From: Variovorax boronicumulans
GTDB taxonomy: Bacteria; Pseudomonadota; Gammaproteobacteria; Burkholderiales; Burkholderiaceae_C
Direction of reading: 5' to 3'
DNA: 64,000 nt
NCBI RefSeq assembly: GCF_030812215.1
Contig: NZ_JAUSSG010000004.1
Coordinates: 372,001-436,000, forward strand
A program made the position numbers and the translations under genes. The notes beneath the pieces are model-generated. The model was not told the origin of the DNA. It did not search any database and saw nothing but the letters and a program-made list of their open reading frames with translations. Shown piece after piece: positions 36,795-44,767 of the stretch (position 1 is the first letter of the stretch; every line of letters begins with the position of its first letter).

Positions 36795-38540
36795 ATGCGA
36801 CCTGGCCAGATCATCGTTCTTGCGACCCCCGTGTTCCTCCTGCTGATCGCGATCGAATTCGCGGTGGGCCGCGCACGGGCGCGCCGCGGCACGGGGCACG
36901 ACACCTACCGGCTGGCCGATACGGTCAACAGCATCGGCCTGGGCATGCTGAGCCAGATCAGCGCGGTGCTCACCGGGCTCTTGCGCATCGGCATCTACAC
37001 CGCGGTGTATTCGGCCGTGGCGCTGTTCCCCAAGGAGGCCGCGAGCGACTTCTGGACCACCTGGTACGGCTGGCTGCTGGCGCTGGTGTTCTACGATTTC
37101 TGCTACTACTGGCTGCACCGCATGGGCCACGAATCGGCGGTGCTGTGGGCGGCGCACGTGGTGCATCACCAGAGCCAGCACTACAACCTGTCGACCGCGC
37201 TGCGGCAGACGTCGAGCGGGGCGCTGCTCGGCTGGATCTTCTATTTGCCGATGGCGGTGGCCGGCGTGCCGCCGCTGGTGTTCGTCGTGGTGGCGCTGAT
37301 CGACCTGCTCTACCAGTTCTGGGTGCACACCGAGCAGGTGGGCAAGCTCGGCTGGTTCGACCGCTGGTTCTGCTCGCCGTCGAACCACCGGGTGCACCAC
37401 GCGGTGAACGACCGCTATCTCGACCGCAACTACGGCGGCGTCCTGATCGTGTGGGACCGTCTGTTCGGCACCTTCCGCGAAGAGGACGAACGCTGCGTCT
37501 ACGGCACGCGCGGCGAGCTCAAGAGCTGGGACCCGCTGTGGGCCAATGCCGAGGTGTACTGGGCGCTGGCCAAGGACTCATGGCATGCGCGCAGCTGGGC
37601 CGACAAGCTGCGCGTGTGGCTCAAGCCGCCCGGCTGGCGCCCGGCCGACGTGGCGGCACGCTTTCCGAAACCAGCCTTCGACATCGCGAAAGTCACGCGC
37701 TACGAGCCGGTGGTGAGCCAGCCGGTGCAGTGGTTCGCGGGCGTGCAGTTCTTGCTGATGCTGGGCGGCGTGGTGGTCTTCCTGTGGTTCTCGGACGACA
37801 TGCCGCTGCCGCAGGCGGCCGTGTGGCTGGCCACGTTGACGTCCGTCCTCTGGGCCATCGGCGCGGTGCTGCAGGGGCGGCTGTCGGTCACCGAAGTGCT
37901 GCTGGTCGAGGCCGCGGCGCTGGCGACGGCGAGCGCGGCGTTGGGCATCGACTGGCTGCATCACATCTGCAAGCCGCTGGCGCTGTCGCTCGCCATCGTC
38001 TTCGCTGCGCGGCGCGCGATGAAGGCGGGCGGCGTGACGCGCTTCGATGGATTGCTGCTGGCCGGCCTGATCGCCTCATTGGCGGGTGACGTGTTGCTGA
38101 TGGGTTCGGCAGCGTTGTTCGTGCCCGGGCTCGTCTGTTTTCTGCTCGCACACCTGGCGTACATCGCGCTGTTCCGCATCGGCGTGGGCATGTTCCCGCG
38201 CCGCGCGATGCTGGCTGCGACGCTCCTGATCGGCGCGGGGATGTACGCGTTTCTCTGGCAGGGCGGGCTGCCGCCTGCGCTGCGGATTCCGGTCGGGGTC
38301 TACGTGGTGGTGATCGCCTGCATGGCGGCACAGGCGATCGGGCGCGCGGCGGTGCTGCGCGAAGCCGATCCGTCCGCGGTGTGGGTGGCGGTGGGCGCGT
38401 GCTTCTTCATGCTGAGCGATGCACTGCTGGCGACCAACCGTTTTGTCTCGCCGCTGCCGCTGGCGCAGTTGTGGGTGCTGGCGACTTATTACGCGGCGCA
38501 GATTCTGATCGTGCGGCACGTCCGCCGGCGGGGCGCATAA
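36795..38540 (+). CDS. Fusion of fatty acid hydroxylase (AGMO/sterol desaturase-like) and TMEM86/YhhN lysoplasmalogenase-like domain
   Basis: A 581-residue polytopic protein. The N-terminal half has the three histidine boxes of the fatty acid hydroxylase superfamily: HRMGH (from H108), HVVHH with SQHYN, and HRVHH. This is the di-iron site of alkylglycerol monooxygenase-type enzymes. After about residue 320 comes a second membrane domain of eight or so helices with the YhhN/TMEM86 pattern (LAGDVLLM, then FLLAHLAYIALF and LSDALLATNRF). TMEM86 enzymes hydrolyse the vinyl ether of lysoplasmalogens. Both halves therefore point to ether-lipid or alkyl-chain cleavage. Two unrelated lipid enzymes in one chain suggest sequential action. 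The activity is inference. Confidence 0.82.
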   Translation: MRPGQIIVLATPVFLLLIAIEFAVGRARARRGTGHDTYRLADTVNSIGLGMLSQISAVLTGLLRIGIYTAVYSAVALFPKEAASDFWTTWYGWLLALVFYDFCYYWLHRMGHESAVLWAAHVVHHQSQHYNLSTALRQTSSGALLGWIFYLPMAVAGVPPLVFVVVALIDLLYQFWVHTEQVGKLGWFDRWFCSPSNHRVHHAVNDRYLDRNYGGVLIVWDRLFGTFREEDERCVYGTRGELKSWDPLWANAEVYWALAKDSWHARSWADKLRVWLKPPGWRPADVAARFPKPAFDIAKVTRYEPVVSQPVQWFAGVQFLLMLGGVVVFLWFSDDMPLPQAAVWLATLTSVLWAIGAVLQGRLSVTEVLLVEAAALATASAALGIDWLHHICKPLALSLAIVFAARRAMKAGGVTRFDGLLLAGLIASLAGDVLLMGSAALFVPGLVCFLLAHLAYIALFRIGVGMFPRRAMLAATLLIGAGMYAFLWQGGLPPALRIPVGVYVVVIACMAAQAIGRAAVLREADPSAVWVAVGACFFMLSDALLATNRFVSPLPLAQLWVLATYYAAQILIVRHVRRRGA

Positions 38541-38696
38541 GCCTGCAGTTGCTCCCACGAGCGGCCGGGACCGCCGGCCTGCTTCGATCACGGAACTTGC
38601 GTCCATCGAAGAAGCGCCAGCTTCGTGAACTACGCCCAAGCGCAGGAAGCCAGCCGCTCTCCACAATGTCCCACCAAAAAATCCTGGGAGGGAACA

Positions 38697-39686
38697 GTGG
38701 AGAGAAAAATCATCGTGGTGGGCGATCCGCCCGCGCCCGGAGGCCGGGTGCTGCCCTACGGCGGACCCACTGCCGAAATTCATGGTCATCAGGTCGCACT
38801 CATCGGAGGACGCGCGTACTGCGAGGGATGCCACAGCGTCGGCATCATCGCGAAGGCAGGCGGACCGCGGCGCATGCAATTCCTTGGAGAAGTGGCACTG
38901 GAGGGCGACGTGGTGATTTGTCACTGCCCGATTCCTCCTGCGCTCGTGGCCACGATGCAGCAATCGGCGCATTTCGATGACGGCATGACCACCGCAGCGG
39001 GAGCGTTCAACGCCAGCGCGATCCCATCACAGGGATGGTTCTCTGGAGATGCCGCAGCCGTTGCGGCGAGCAAGAAGCTGGTCGATGCGGCAGTGAGCCA
39101 CCCACCCGAGGCTGAGCAGACGGAAAACATCTGCCCGAACATGACCAACAAAGAGTTCGCAATCAAGGTCTTGGGGCTGCGAGACCTTGCCGTTGGCCTG
39201 GTCGAGAAACGCGTCAAAGACCTGGCCGCGTGGGGAAAGCCTGAGCGAGAACGCGTGACCAAGTGGTTCGGCCAGAGCGATGAAGATTTGCGACGCCACC
39301 TGGACACGGGCCTGAAAGCATGTATCCGTGTACTAAAGGGGCTGACAGAAGCCAACTTCGTTCGCTACTCGGAGGAAGCGATGCGAAATGTCGGCTGCAT
39401 CCCTTCAGGCAATATCGGCCACCTTGCCGCCGAAGTGTGCAAGCCCGACCTCAAGACGCGCACGATCGGAATAGGGCTTCCGTTTTGCGAGCTTCCCGAC
39501 ATTTCCTACAGAATCGACTCGAAGCTGGCCACCATCCTCCATGAGGTGACTCACTTTGATGACGTGTTTTCGTCGAACGATACGGTCTACCAGATGACGC
39601 AGAGCCTGAAACTGATGGCATCCAATCCCAACGCGGCAAGGGCCAACGCGGACAGCGTCGTAGGGTTCGTTCTGTATGCCGACTAA
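38697..39686 (+). CDS. T6SS effector: PAAR domain fused to an M35-type (aspzincin) metallopeptidase
   Basis: GTG 38697 has GGGAGGGA just upstream. The product is 329 residues. Residues about 1-95 are a PAAR domain (IVVGDPPAPGGRVL, HGHQVALIGG, then CEGC, GDVVICHCP), the conical tip on VgrG. The C-terminal 150 residues match the Lys-specific metallo-endopeptidase / M35 fold: H282-E-V-T-H286 zinc-binding motif, D295 as third ligand in the SNDTVY segment, and the closing ANADS motif. It would be fired through the T6SS to cut proteins in the target. The frame open from 38625 is judged non-coding upstream. The next gene overlaps by 11 bases and is the probable immunity gene. Confidence 0.85.
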   Translation: MERKIIVVGDPPAPGGRVLPYGGPTAEIHGHQVALIGGRAYCEGCHSVGIIAKAGGPRRMQFLGEVALEGDVVICHCPIPPALVATMQQSAHFDDGMTTAAGAFNASAIPSQGWFSGDAAAVAASKKLVDAAVSHPPEAEQTENICPNMTNKEFAIKVLGLRDLAVGLVEKRVKDLAAWGKPERERVTKWFGQSDEDLRRHLDTGLKACIRVLKGLTEANFVRYSEEAMRNVGCIPSGNIGHLAAEVCKPDLKTRTIGIGLPFCELPDISYRIDSKLATILHEVTHFDDVFSSNDTVYQMTQSLKLMASNPNAARANADSVVGFVLYAD

Positions 39687-40119
39687 ACCTTTCTTCTTTG
39701 TCCTGACCGTCCTGATCGGGTCGAGCATCGGCAATTCCGCGCAAGCATGCAAGCCACCATTGATGATCATGCTGGCCTTTGATGAGGGCTCCGCGACCTT
39801 GGGCCGGGATCAGGTCGTTCTGCTGGCCAACAAGCTGGATCACTTCCGTCGCCTGTACCCGCACCTGGAGGCTGCAGATATCGAGGGCGTTGCACGCGAC
39901 ACTGCCCCCGATGCGAAGCAGCTGGCACAACGCCGAGCCCTGGAAGCGGCGCGTGCAGTTCGCGTTCTTTTCGATGGAGCGAAGTTGCATGTCTCGTCGA
40001 ATGTCTACCCGCCCGCGTGGTCGACCCTTGACGGCAACTACGCAGGCATCAACATGGCGCCGCCCATGAAAGACATCCCCAACTGCTTGCCGGTGCCGAT
40101 TCCCGGTTTCAAGCACTGA
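39676..40119 (+). CDS. Periplasmic protein, putative immunity to the PAAR-M35 effector
   Basis: A 147-residue product that begins within the end of the effector gene. An N-terminal signal peptide ends near NSAQA-C (about residue 24). With Cys at +1 it could be a lipoprotein, though the box is imperfect. The middle (LAFDEGSATLGRDQVVLL, then APDAKQLAQRRALEAARAVRVLF) is reminiscent of an OmpA-like C-terminal domain reduced in size. Location beside a metallopeptidase effector, translational overlap and export all suit immunity in the periplasm. This role is inferred from position only. Confidence 0.62.
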   Translation: MPTKPFFFVLTVLIGSSIGNSAQACKPPLMIMLAFDEGSATLGRDQVVLLANKLDHFRRLYPHLEAADIEGVARDTAPDAKQLAQRRALEAARAVRVLFDGAKLHVSSNVYPPAWSTLDGNYAGINMAPPMKDIPNCLPVPIPGFKH

Positions 40120-40171
40120 ATGTGCGGCGCTCCACTGCCCTGACTCTCGCGGAACGAGAGGCGGTGAAGAC

Positions 40172-41134
40172 CTACTCCGCGCAGCGCTGGATTTCCACCG
40201 TCGAGTGGCGGATTTCCTCGTGCATCGAGAAGCAGGCGCGCACCTCGTCGGCGGTGAGCGTGAGTGAGTGCGTCACCACCGTGAGCGCGCAGGCATAGGC
40301 GTCGCGGCCCACGCGCCAGACGTGCAGGTCGGCCACGCGGGTCTCCGAAGCGGCCAGCGTGGTCTCGACGCCTTCGCGGATCTCTTCGGTGACCGGGTGG
40401 TCCATCTCGCGGTCGAGCAGCACCTTGCCGGTTTCCTTCAACAAGCCCCGGGCCCAGCTGGCGACCAGCACCGCGCCGACGATGCCCATCGCCGGGTCGA
40501 GCCAGGCCCAGCCGTAGAACCAGCCGCCGAGCAATGCCGCGATGGCGAGCACCGAGGTGGCGGCATCGGCCACCACGTGCAGGTAGGCGGAGCGCAGGTT
40601 GAGGTCGTGGCCGTGTTCGTGGTGATCGCCGTGAGCGTGACCGTGGTGGTGATGCCTGTGATCGTGCCCATGGTCATGGTGCGTGCCGCCCAGCAGCCGC
40701 GCGGAGACCAGGTTGACCACCAGCCCCAGCACCGCCACCGAAATCGCCTCGGGGTAGTGAATCGCCGAAGGCGACCACAGCCGCTCCAGCGAGCCCACGA
40801 CCATCAGCGCCGCCACGCCGAGCAGCAGCAGCGCGCTCGCGAAGCCGCCGAGCACCTCGATCTTCCAGGTGCCGAATGCAAAGCGCGGGTCGCGCGCATA
40901 GCGGCGCGCGGCCGCGTAGGCGAACGCGCTCAGGCCGATGGCCAGCGCGTGCGAGCTCATGTGCCAGCCGTCGGCCAGGAGCGCCATCGAGTTGAACCAC
41001 CAGCCGGCGCCGATCTCGATCACCATCATCGCGGCGGTGATCCACATCACAAGGCGCGTGCTGCGCTCGGCGGAGGCATTGCCGGCGCCGAACTGGTGGT
41101 CGTGCTGCCAGGCGCTCAGGTCGTGGGTGTGCAT
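40172..41134 (-). CDS. CDF family metal cation efflux protein, DmeF-like
   Basis: A 320-residue cation diffusion facilitator with six predicted membrane helices. The transport site shows LADGWHMSSHA in helix 2 (D and H ligands) and HVVADAATSV in helix 5 (H-x-x-x-D). A long His loop follows helix 4 (HHDHGHDHRHHHHGHAHGD). Such a His-rich loop and the CDF type with H in helix 2 occur in Zn/Co/Ni exporters like DmeF. It likely exports divalent metal across the inner membrane in exchange for protons. It is transcribed toward the immunity gene and stands next to ruvB. Confidence 0.88.
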   Translation of the reverse strand: MHTHDLSAWQHDHQFGAGNASAERSTRLVMWITAAMMVIEIGAGWWFNSMALLADGWHMSSHALAIGLSAFAYAAARRYARDPRFAFGTWKIEVLGGFASALLLLGVAALMVVGSLERLWSPSAIHYPEAISVAVLGLVVNLVSARLLGGTHHDHGHDHRHHHHGHAHGDHHEHGHDLNLRSAYLHVVADAATSVLAIAALLGGWFYGWAWLDPAMGIVGAVLVASWARGLLKETGKVLLDREMDHPVTEEIREGVETTLAASETRVADLHVWRVGRDAYACALTVVTHSLTLTADEVRACFSMHEEIRHSTVEIQRCAE

Positions 41135-41140
41135 GGGTCT

Positions 41141-42205
41141 TCAGACTCCGAAAAGGTCCTGTCCGTCCGAACGGCTCGAAGGCGGCGTCACGCCCAGGTG
41201 CCGGTACGCCGCGAGCGTGGCGATGCGCCCGCGCGGCGTGCGCTGCAGGTAGCCCTGCTGGATGAGATAGGGCTCGATCACGTCCTCGATGGTGTCGCGC
41301 TCCTCGCCGATGCTGGCCGCGACGTTGTCCAGACCGACCGGGCCGCCGTCGAAGCGGTGGATCACGGCTTCGAGGAGCTTCCTGTCCATCAGGTCGAAGC
41401 CCTGCGGATCGACGTCGAGCATGGCGAGCGCCTTGTGGGCGATTTCCTCGGTGATGCGGCCGTTGCCCTTGACCTCCGCGTAGTCGCGCACGCGGCGCAG
41501 CAGGCGGTTGGCGATGCGGGGCGTGCCGCGCGAGCGGCGGGCGATCTCGAAGCCGCCGGTGTCGTCGGTTTCCACCTTGAGGAGGCGGGCGCTGCGGGTC
41601 ACGATGAGCGCCAGTTCTTCAGGCGTGTAGAACTCCAGCCGCGCCACGATGCCGAAGCGGTCGCGCAGCGGGTTGGTCAGCATGCCGGCGCGGGTGGTGG
41701 CGCCCACCAGGGTAAAGGGCTGCAGGTCGAGCTTGATGCTGCGCGCCGCGGGGCCTTCGCCGATCATGATGTCGATCTGGTAGTCCTCCAGCGCGGGGTA
41801 GAGGATTTCCTCGACGACCGGGCTCAGGCGGTGGATCTCGTCGATGAAGAGCACGTCGTTCGGCTCGAGGTTGGTCAGCAGCGCCGCGAGGTCCTTGGGC
41901 TTCTCGAGCACCGGGCCCGAGGTCTGGCGCAGGTTGACGCCCAGCTCGGCCGCGATGATGTGCGACAGCGTGGTCTTGCCGAGGCCGGGCGGGCCGAACA
42001 GCAGCACGTGGTCGAGCGCCTCCTTGCGCTTGCGCGCCGCGCCGATGAAGATTTCGAGCTGCTCTCGCACCTTGGCCTGGCCGACGTATTCGTCGAGCAG
42101 CTTGGGGCGAAGGGCCCGTTCGATGGCCTCCTCGTTGGGCGAGGCGGGGGCTGCGGACACCACGCGTTGGGGCGCAGGGGCGAAATCGTCGGTCTGGATG
42201 GTCAT
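41141..42205 (-). CDS. ruvB: Holliday junction branch migration ATPase RuvB
   Basis: A 354-residue protein from ATG 42205. Walker [11 protein letters not shown] (about residue 69), Walker B FIDEIHRL, sensor 1 GATTRAG and the arginine finger region RDRFGI are all present. The C-terminal winged helix ends in [12 protein letters not shown]. RuvB hexamers drive branch migration with RuvA. The frame extends to 42268, but the ATG MTIQTDD is the expected start. ruvA is on the same strand at 49743, separated from ruvB by the oppositely oriented lipid operon. Confidence 0.97.
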   Translation of the reverse strand: MTIQTDDFAPAPQRVVSAAPASPNEEAIERALRPKLLDEYVGQAKVREQLEIFIGAARKRKEALDHVLLFGPPGLGKTTLSHIIAAELGVNLRQTSGPVLEKPKDLAALLTNLEPNDVLFIDEIHRLSPVVEEILYPALEDYQIDIMIGEGPAARSIKLDLQPFTLVGATTRAGMLTNPLRDRFGIVARLEFYTPEELALIVTRSARLLKVETDDTGGFEIARRSRGTPRIANRLLRRVRDYAEVKGNGRITEEIAHKALAMLDVDPQGFDLMDRKLLEAVIHRFDGGPVGLDNVAASIGEERDTIEDVIEPYLIQQGYLQRTPRGRIATLAAYRHLGVTPPSSRSDGQDLFGV

Positions 42206-42290
42206 TGGATAGGGGGCTGCGAGGGCAAGTTTAGTCCTTGCCACGCTGGCAGAATGCTTCGACAACATAACGAGTGAGGGAAGCCAGAAC

Positions 42291-42905
42291 GTGTCGATCT
42301 ACGAACTGAAGCCGCGTTTCCAGGCCCTGCTGCGGCCGCTGGTGGTTCGCCTGCATGCCATGGGCGTCACGGCCAACCAGGTCACGCTGGCGGCGTGCGT
42401 CGTGTCGGTCGTGCTCGGGCTCTGGCTTTTCTTCGCGGCGCCCTCGCTGGCGGCCTTCGGACTCATCCCGGCGTGGATGTTCCTGCGCATGGCCTTCAAC
42501 GCCATCGACGGCATGCTGGCGCGCGAGCACAACCAGCAAAGCAAGCTGGGCGCCTTCCTCAACGAACTGACCGACGTGGTCTCCGACGCCGCGCTCTACC
42601 TTCCCTTTGCGCTGGTGGCGCCCTTCAGCCCGTTCTGGGTCGGCACGGTGATCGTGCTGGCCGGGCTGAGCGAATTCGCCGGCGCGCTCGGCCCCACGGT
42701 GGGCGCCTCGCGCCGCTACGACGGGCCATTGGGCAAGAGCGACCGGGCCTTCGTGTTCGGCGCGCTCGGGCTCTACGTGGCGCTGGGCTGGCCGCTGGCG
42801 GGCTGGACGGCCTGGCTGATGCCGCTGCTGGCGGCGCTCGTGGCCTGGACCACCGTCAACCGCATCCGCCGCGCATTGGCCGAGGCCGGTGCAGCCGGTC
42901 GCTGA
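42291..42905 (+). CDS. CDP-alcohol phosphatidyltransferase family protein, variant active site
   Basis: A 204-residue membrane protein starting at GTG 42291. The family motif D-x-x-D-G-x-x-A-R-x8-G-x3-D-x3-D appears as N-A-I-D-G-M-L-A-R...G-A-F-L-N-E-L-T-D, so the first and third metal-binding Asp are Asn. It transfers a phosphatidyl group from CDP-diacylglycerol to an alcohol acceptor if active. The substitutions may alter the metal site or acceptor. About five further membrane helices follow. It is the first gene of a six-gene operon with cdsA, which supplies CDP-diacylglycerol. Confidence 0.85.
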   Translation: MSIYELKPRFQALLRPLVVRLHAMGVTANQVTLAACVVSVVLGLWLFFAAPSLAAFGLIPAWMFLRMAFNAIDGMLAREHNQQSKLGAFLNELTDVVSDAALYLPFALVAPFSPFWVGTVIVLAGLSEFAGALGPTVGASRRYDGPLGKSDRAFVFGALGLYVALGWPLAGWTAWLMPLLAALVAWTTVNRIRRALAEAGAAGR

Positions 42906-42939
42906 ACATACATACCAAGACAGGATTCACAGGGACTCA

Positions 42940-44706
42940 ATGACAGACACCACCCCACGCATCGCACAAGAGCTGCACTTCCAGACGCACGACGGCGAAT
43001 CGCTTTTCTACCGCCGCTGGCCGGCCACGGGCGCCGTGCGCCGCGGCGCCATCGTGCTGTTCCACCGCGGCCACGAACACGGCGCGCGCATGGCGCACCT
43101 GGTCGACGAGCTCGACCTGCCCGACTTCGACTTCTACGCCTGGGACGCGCGCGGCCACGGCCGCTCCCCGGGCCAGCGCGGCTACAGCCCGAGCTTCGGC
43201 ACCTCGGTGCGCGACGTGCAGACCTTCGTGCATCACATCGGAACGGCGCACGGCGTGGCCGAGCAGGACATCCACGTCGTCGCGCAGAGCGTGGGCGCGG
43301 TGCTGATCGCCACCTGGGCGCACGACTACGCCCCCAAGGTGCGCGGCCTCACGCTGGCGTCGCCCGCCTTCAAGGTGAAGCTCTACGTGCCCTTCGCGCG
43401 CGCCGGACTCGGGCTGATGCACAAGCTGCGCGGCCTGTTCTTCGTCAACAGCTACGTGAAGGCGAAGTTCCTCACGCACGACCCCGAGCGCATCGCGAGC
43501 TACGAGAGCGATCCGCTGATCTCGCGGCCCATTGCGGTCAATATCCTGTTGGGTCTGTACGAAGCGGCCGACCGCGTGGTGACCGATGCGAATGCGATCA
43601 CTCTGCCCGTTCAGCTGCTGATCTCCGGCGCCGACTGGGTGGTGCACCACAAGCCGCAGCACCAGTTCTTCGAACGGCTGGGCAGCGCAGTCAAGACCAA
43701 GACGGAGCTGCCAGGCTTCTTCCACGACACGCTGGGCGAGAAAGACCGCGCGCCGGCCGTGGCGCAGATCCGCGAATTCATCCTGCAGCGCTTCGATGCG
43801 CCGGCCGTGCCGGTCGACCGCACGGCCGCGCACCTCGCCGGCGACACGGCCGACGAATCGCGCGCGCTGGCCGAGCCGCTCTCGCCGCTGTCGCCGCGCG
43901 GCGCCTACTGGGCCCTCACGCGCGGTGGGCTGCGCATCGGCGGCAAGCTCTCCAGCGGCATCGCGCTCGGCCACAAGACCGGCTTCGACTCGGGCAGCAC
44001 GCTCGACTACGTCTACCGCAACCACCCCGAAGGCAAGGGCCCGCTGGGCCGGAGCATCGACAACACCTACCTCAACTCGATCGGCTGGCGCGGCATCCGG
44101 CAGCGCAAGCTCCATGTCGAGGAGCTGATCCGCATCGCGATGGAGCGCCTGGCCGAAATGCACCGCGAAGTGCGGGTGATGGACATCGCCGCCGGCCACG
44201 GCCGCTATGTGCTCGACGCGGTGCTCGCGAGCCCGGTGAAGGCCAGCTCGATCCTGCTGCGCGACTACAGCGACATCAACGTGCGCGACGGCCGCGCCCT
44301 CATCGCCGAGAAGGGCCTGCAGGACACCGCGCAGTTCGTGCAGGCCGATGCCTTCGACCGCATCAGCCTCGCCACGGTGACGCCGCGGCCCACGCTCGCG
44401 GTGGTGTCGGGCCTGTACGAGCTCTTTCCCGACAACGAAATGGTGCAGCGCTCGCTCGCGGGCGTAGGCGACGCGGTGGAAGACCGCGGCTATCTCGTCT
44501 ACACCGGGCAGCCGTGGCATCCGCAACTGGAAATGATCGCGCGCGCCCTCACCAGCCACCGCCAGGGCGAGGCCTGGGTGATGCGCCGCCGCACGCAGGT
44601 CGAGATGGACCAGCTGGTGGAAGAAGCGGGCTTCCGCAAGATCGACCAGCGGGTCGACGAGTGGGGGATCTTCACGGTCTCGCTGGCGGTACGCACGGGC
44701 AGATGA
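42940..44706 (+). CDS. Bifunctional alpha/beta hydrolase - SAM-dependent methyltransferase
   Basis: A 588-residue fusion. Residues about 1-300 are a monoacylglycerol-lipase-type hydrolase (S33-like): FHRGHEHGARM oxyanion region, AWDARGHGRSPG, nucleophile elbow AQSVGAV and a C-terminal GADWVVHH/FFHDTLGE acid and His. Residues about 370-588 are a class I methyltransferase with VMDIAAGHGRYVLDAV as motif I, DYSDINVRDGR as motif II and PTLAVVSGLYELF as motif IV. Both are predicted cytoplasmic. The pair of lipase and methyltransferase activities beside phospholipid genes suggests remodelling or methylation of a lipid. The product is unknown. Confidence 0.85.
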   Translation: MTDTTPRIAQELHFQTHDGESLFYRRWPATGAVRRGAIVLFHRGHEHGARMAHLVDELDLPDFDFYAWDARGHGRSPGQRGYSPSFGTSVRDVQTFVHHIGTAHGVAEQDIHVVAQSVGAVLIATWAHDYAPKVRGLTLASPAFKVKLYVPFARAGLGLMHKLRGLFFVNSYVKAKFLTHDPERIASYESDPLISRPIAVNILLGLYEAADRVVTDANAITLPVQLLISGADWVVHHKPQHQFFERLGSAVKTKTELPGFFHDTLGEKDRAPAVAQIREFILQRFDAPAVPVDRTAAHLAGDTADESRALAEPLSPLSPRGAYWALTRGGLRIGGKLSSGIALGHKTGFDSGSTLDYVYRNHPEGKGPLGRSIDNTYLNSIGWRGIRQRKLHVEELIRIAMERLAEMHREVRVMDIAAGHGRYVLDAVLASPVKASSILLRDYSDINVRDGRALIAEKGLQDTAQFVQADAFDRISLATVTPRPTLAVVSGLYELFPDNEMVQRSLAGVGDAVEDRGYLVYTGQPWHPQLEMIARALTSHRQGEAWVMRRRTQVEMDQLVEEAGFRKIDQRVDEWGIFTVSLAVRTGR

Positions 44707-44767
44707 GCGCCGCGCCGGGCCGCCCCAAGCAAGCTCGCGCCGCAGTGCGCAGCACGGAGGCTTTCCG

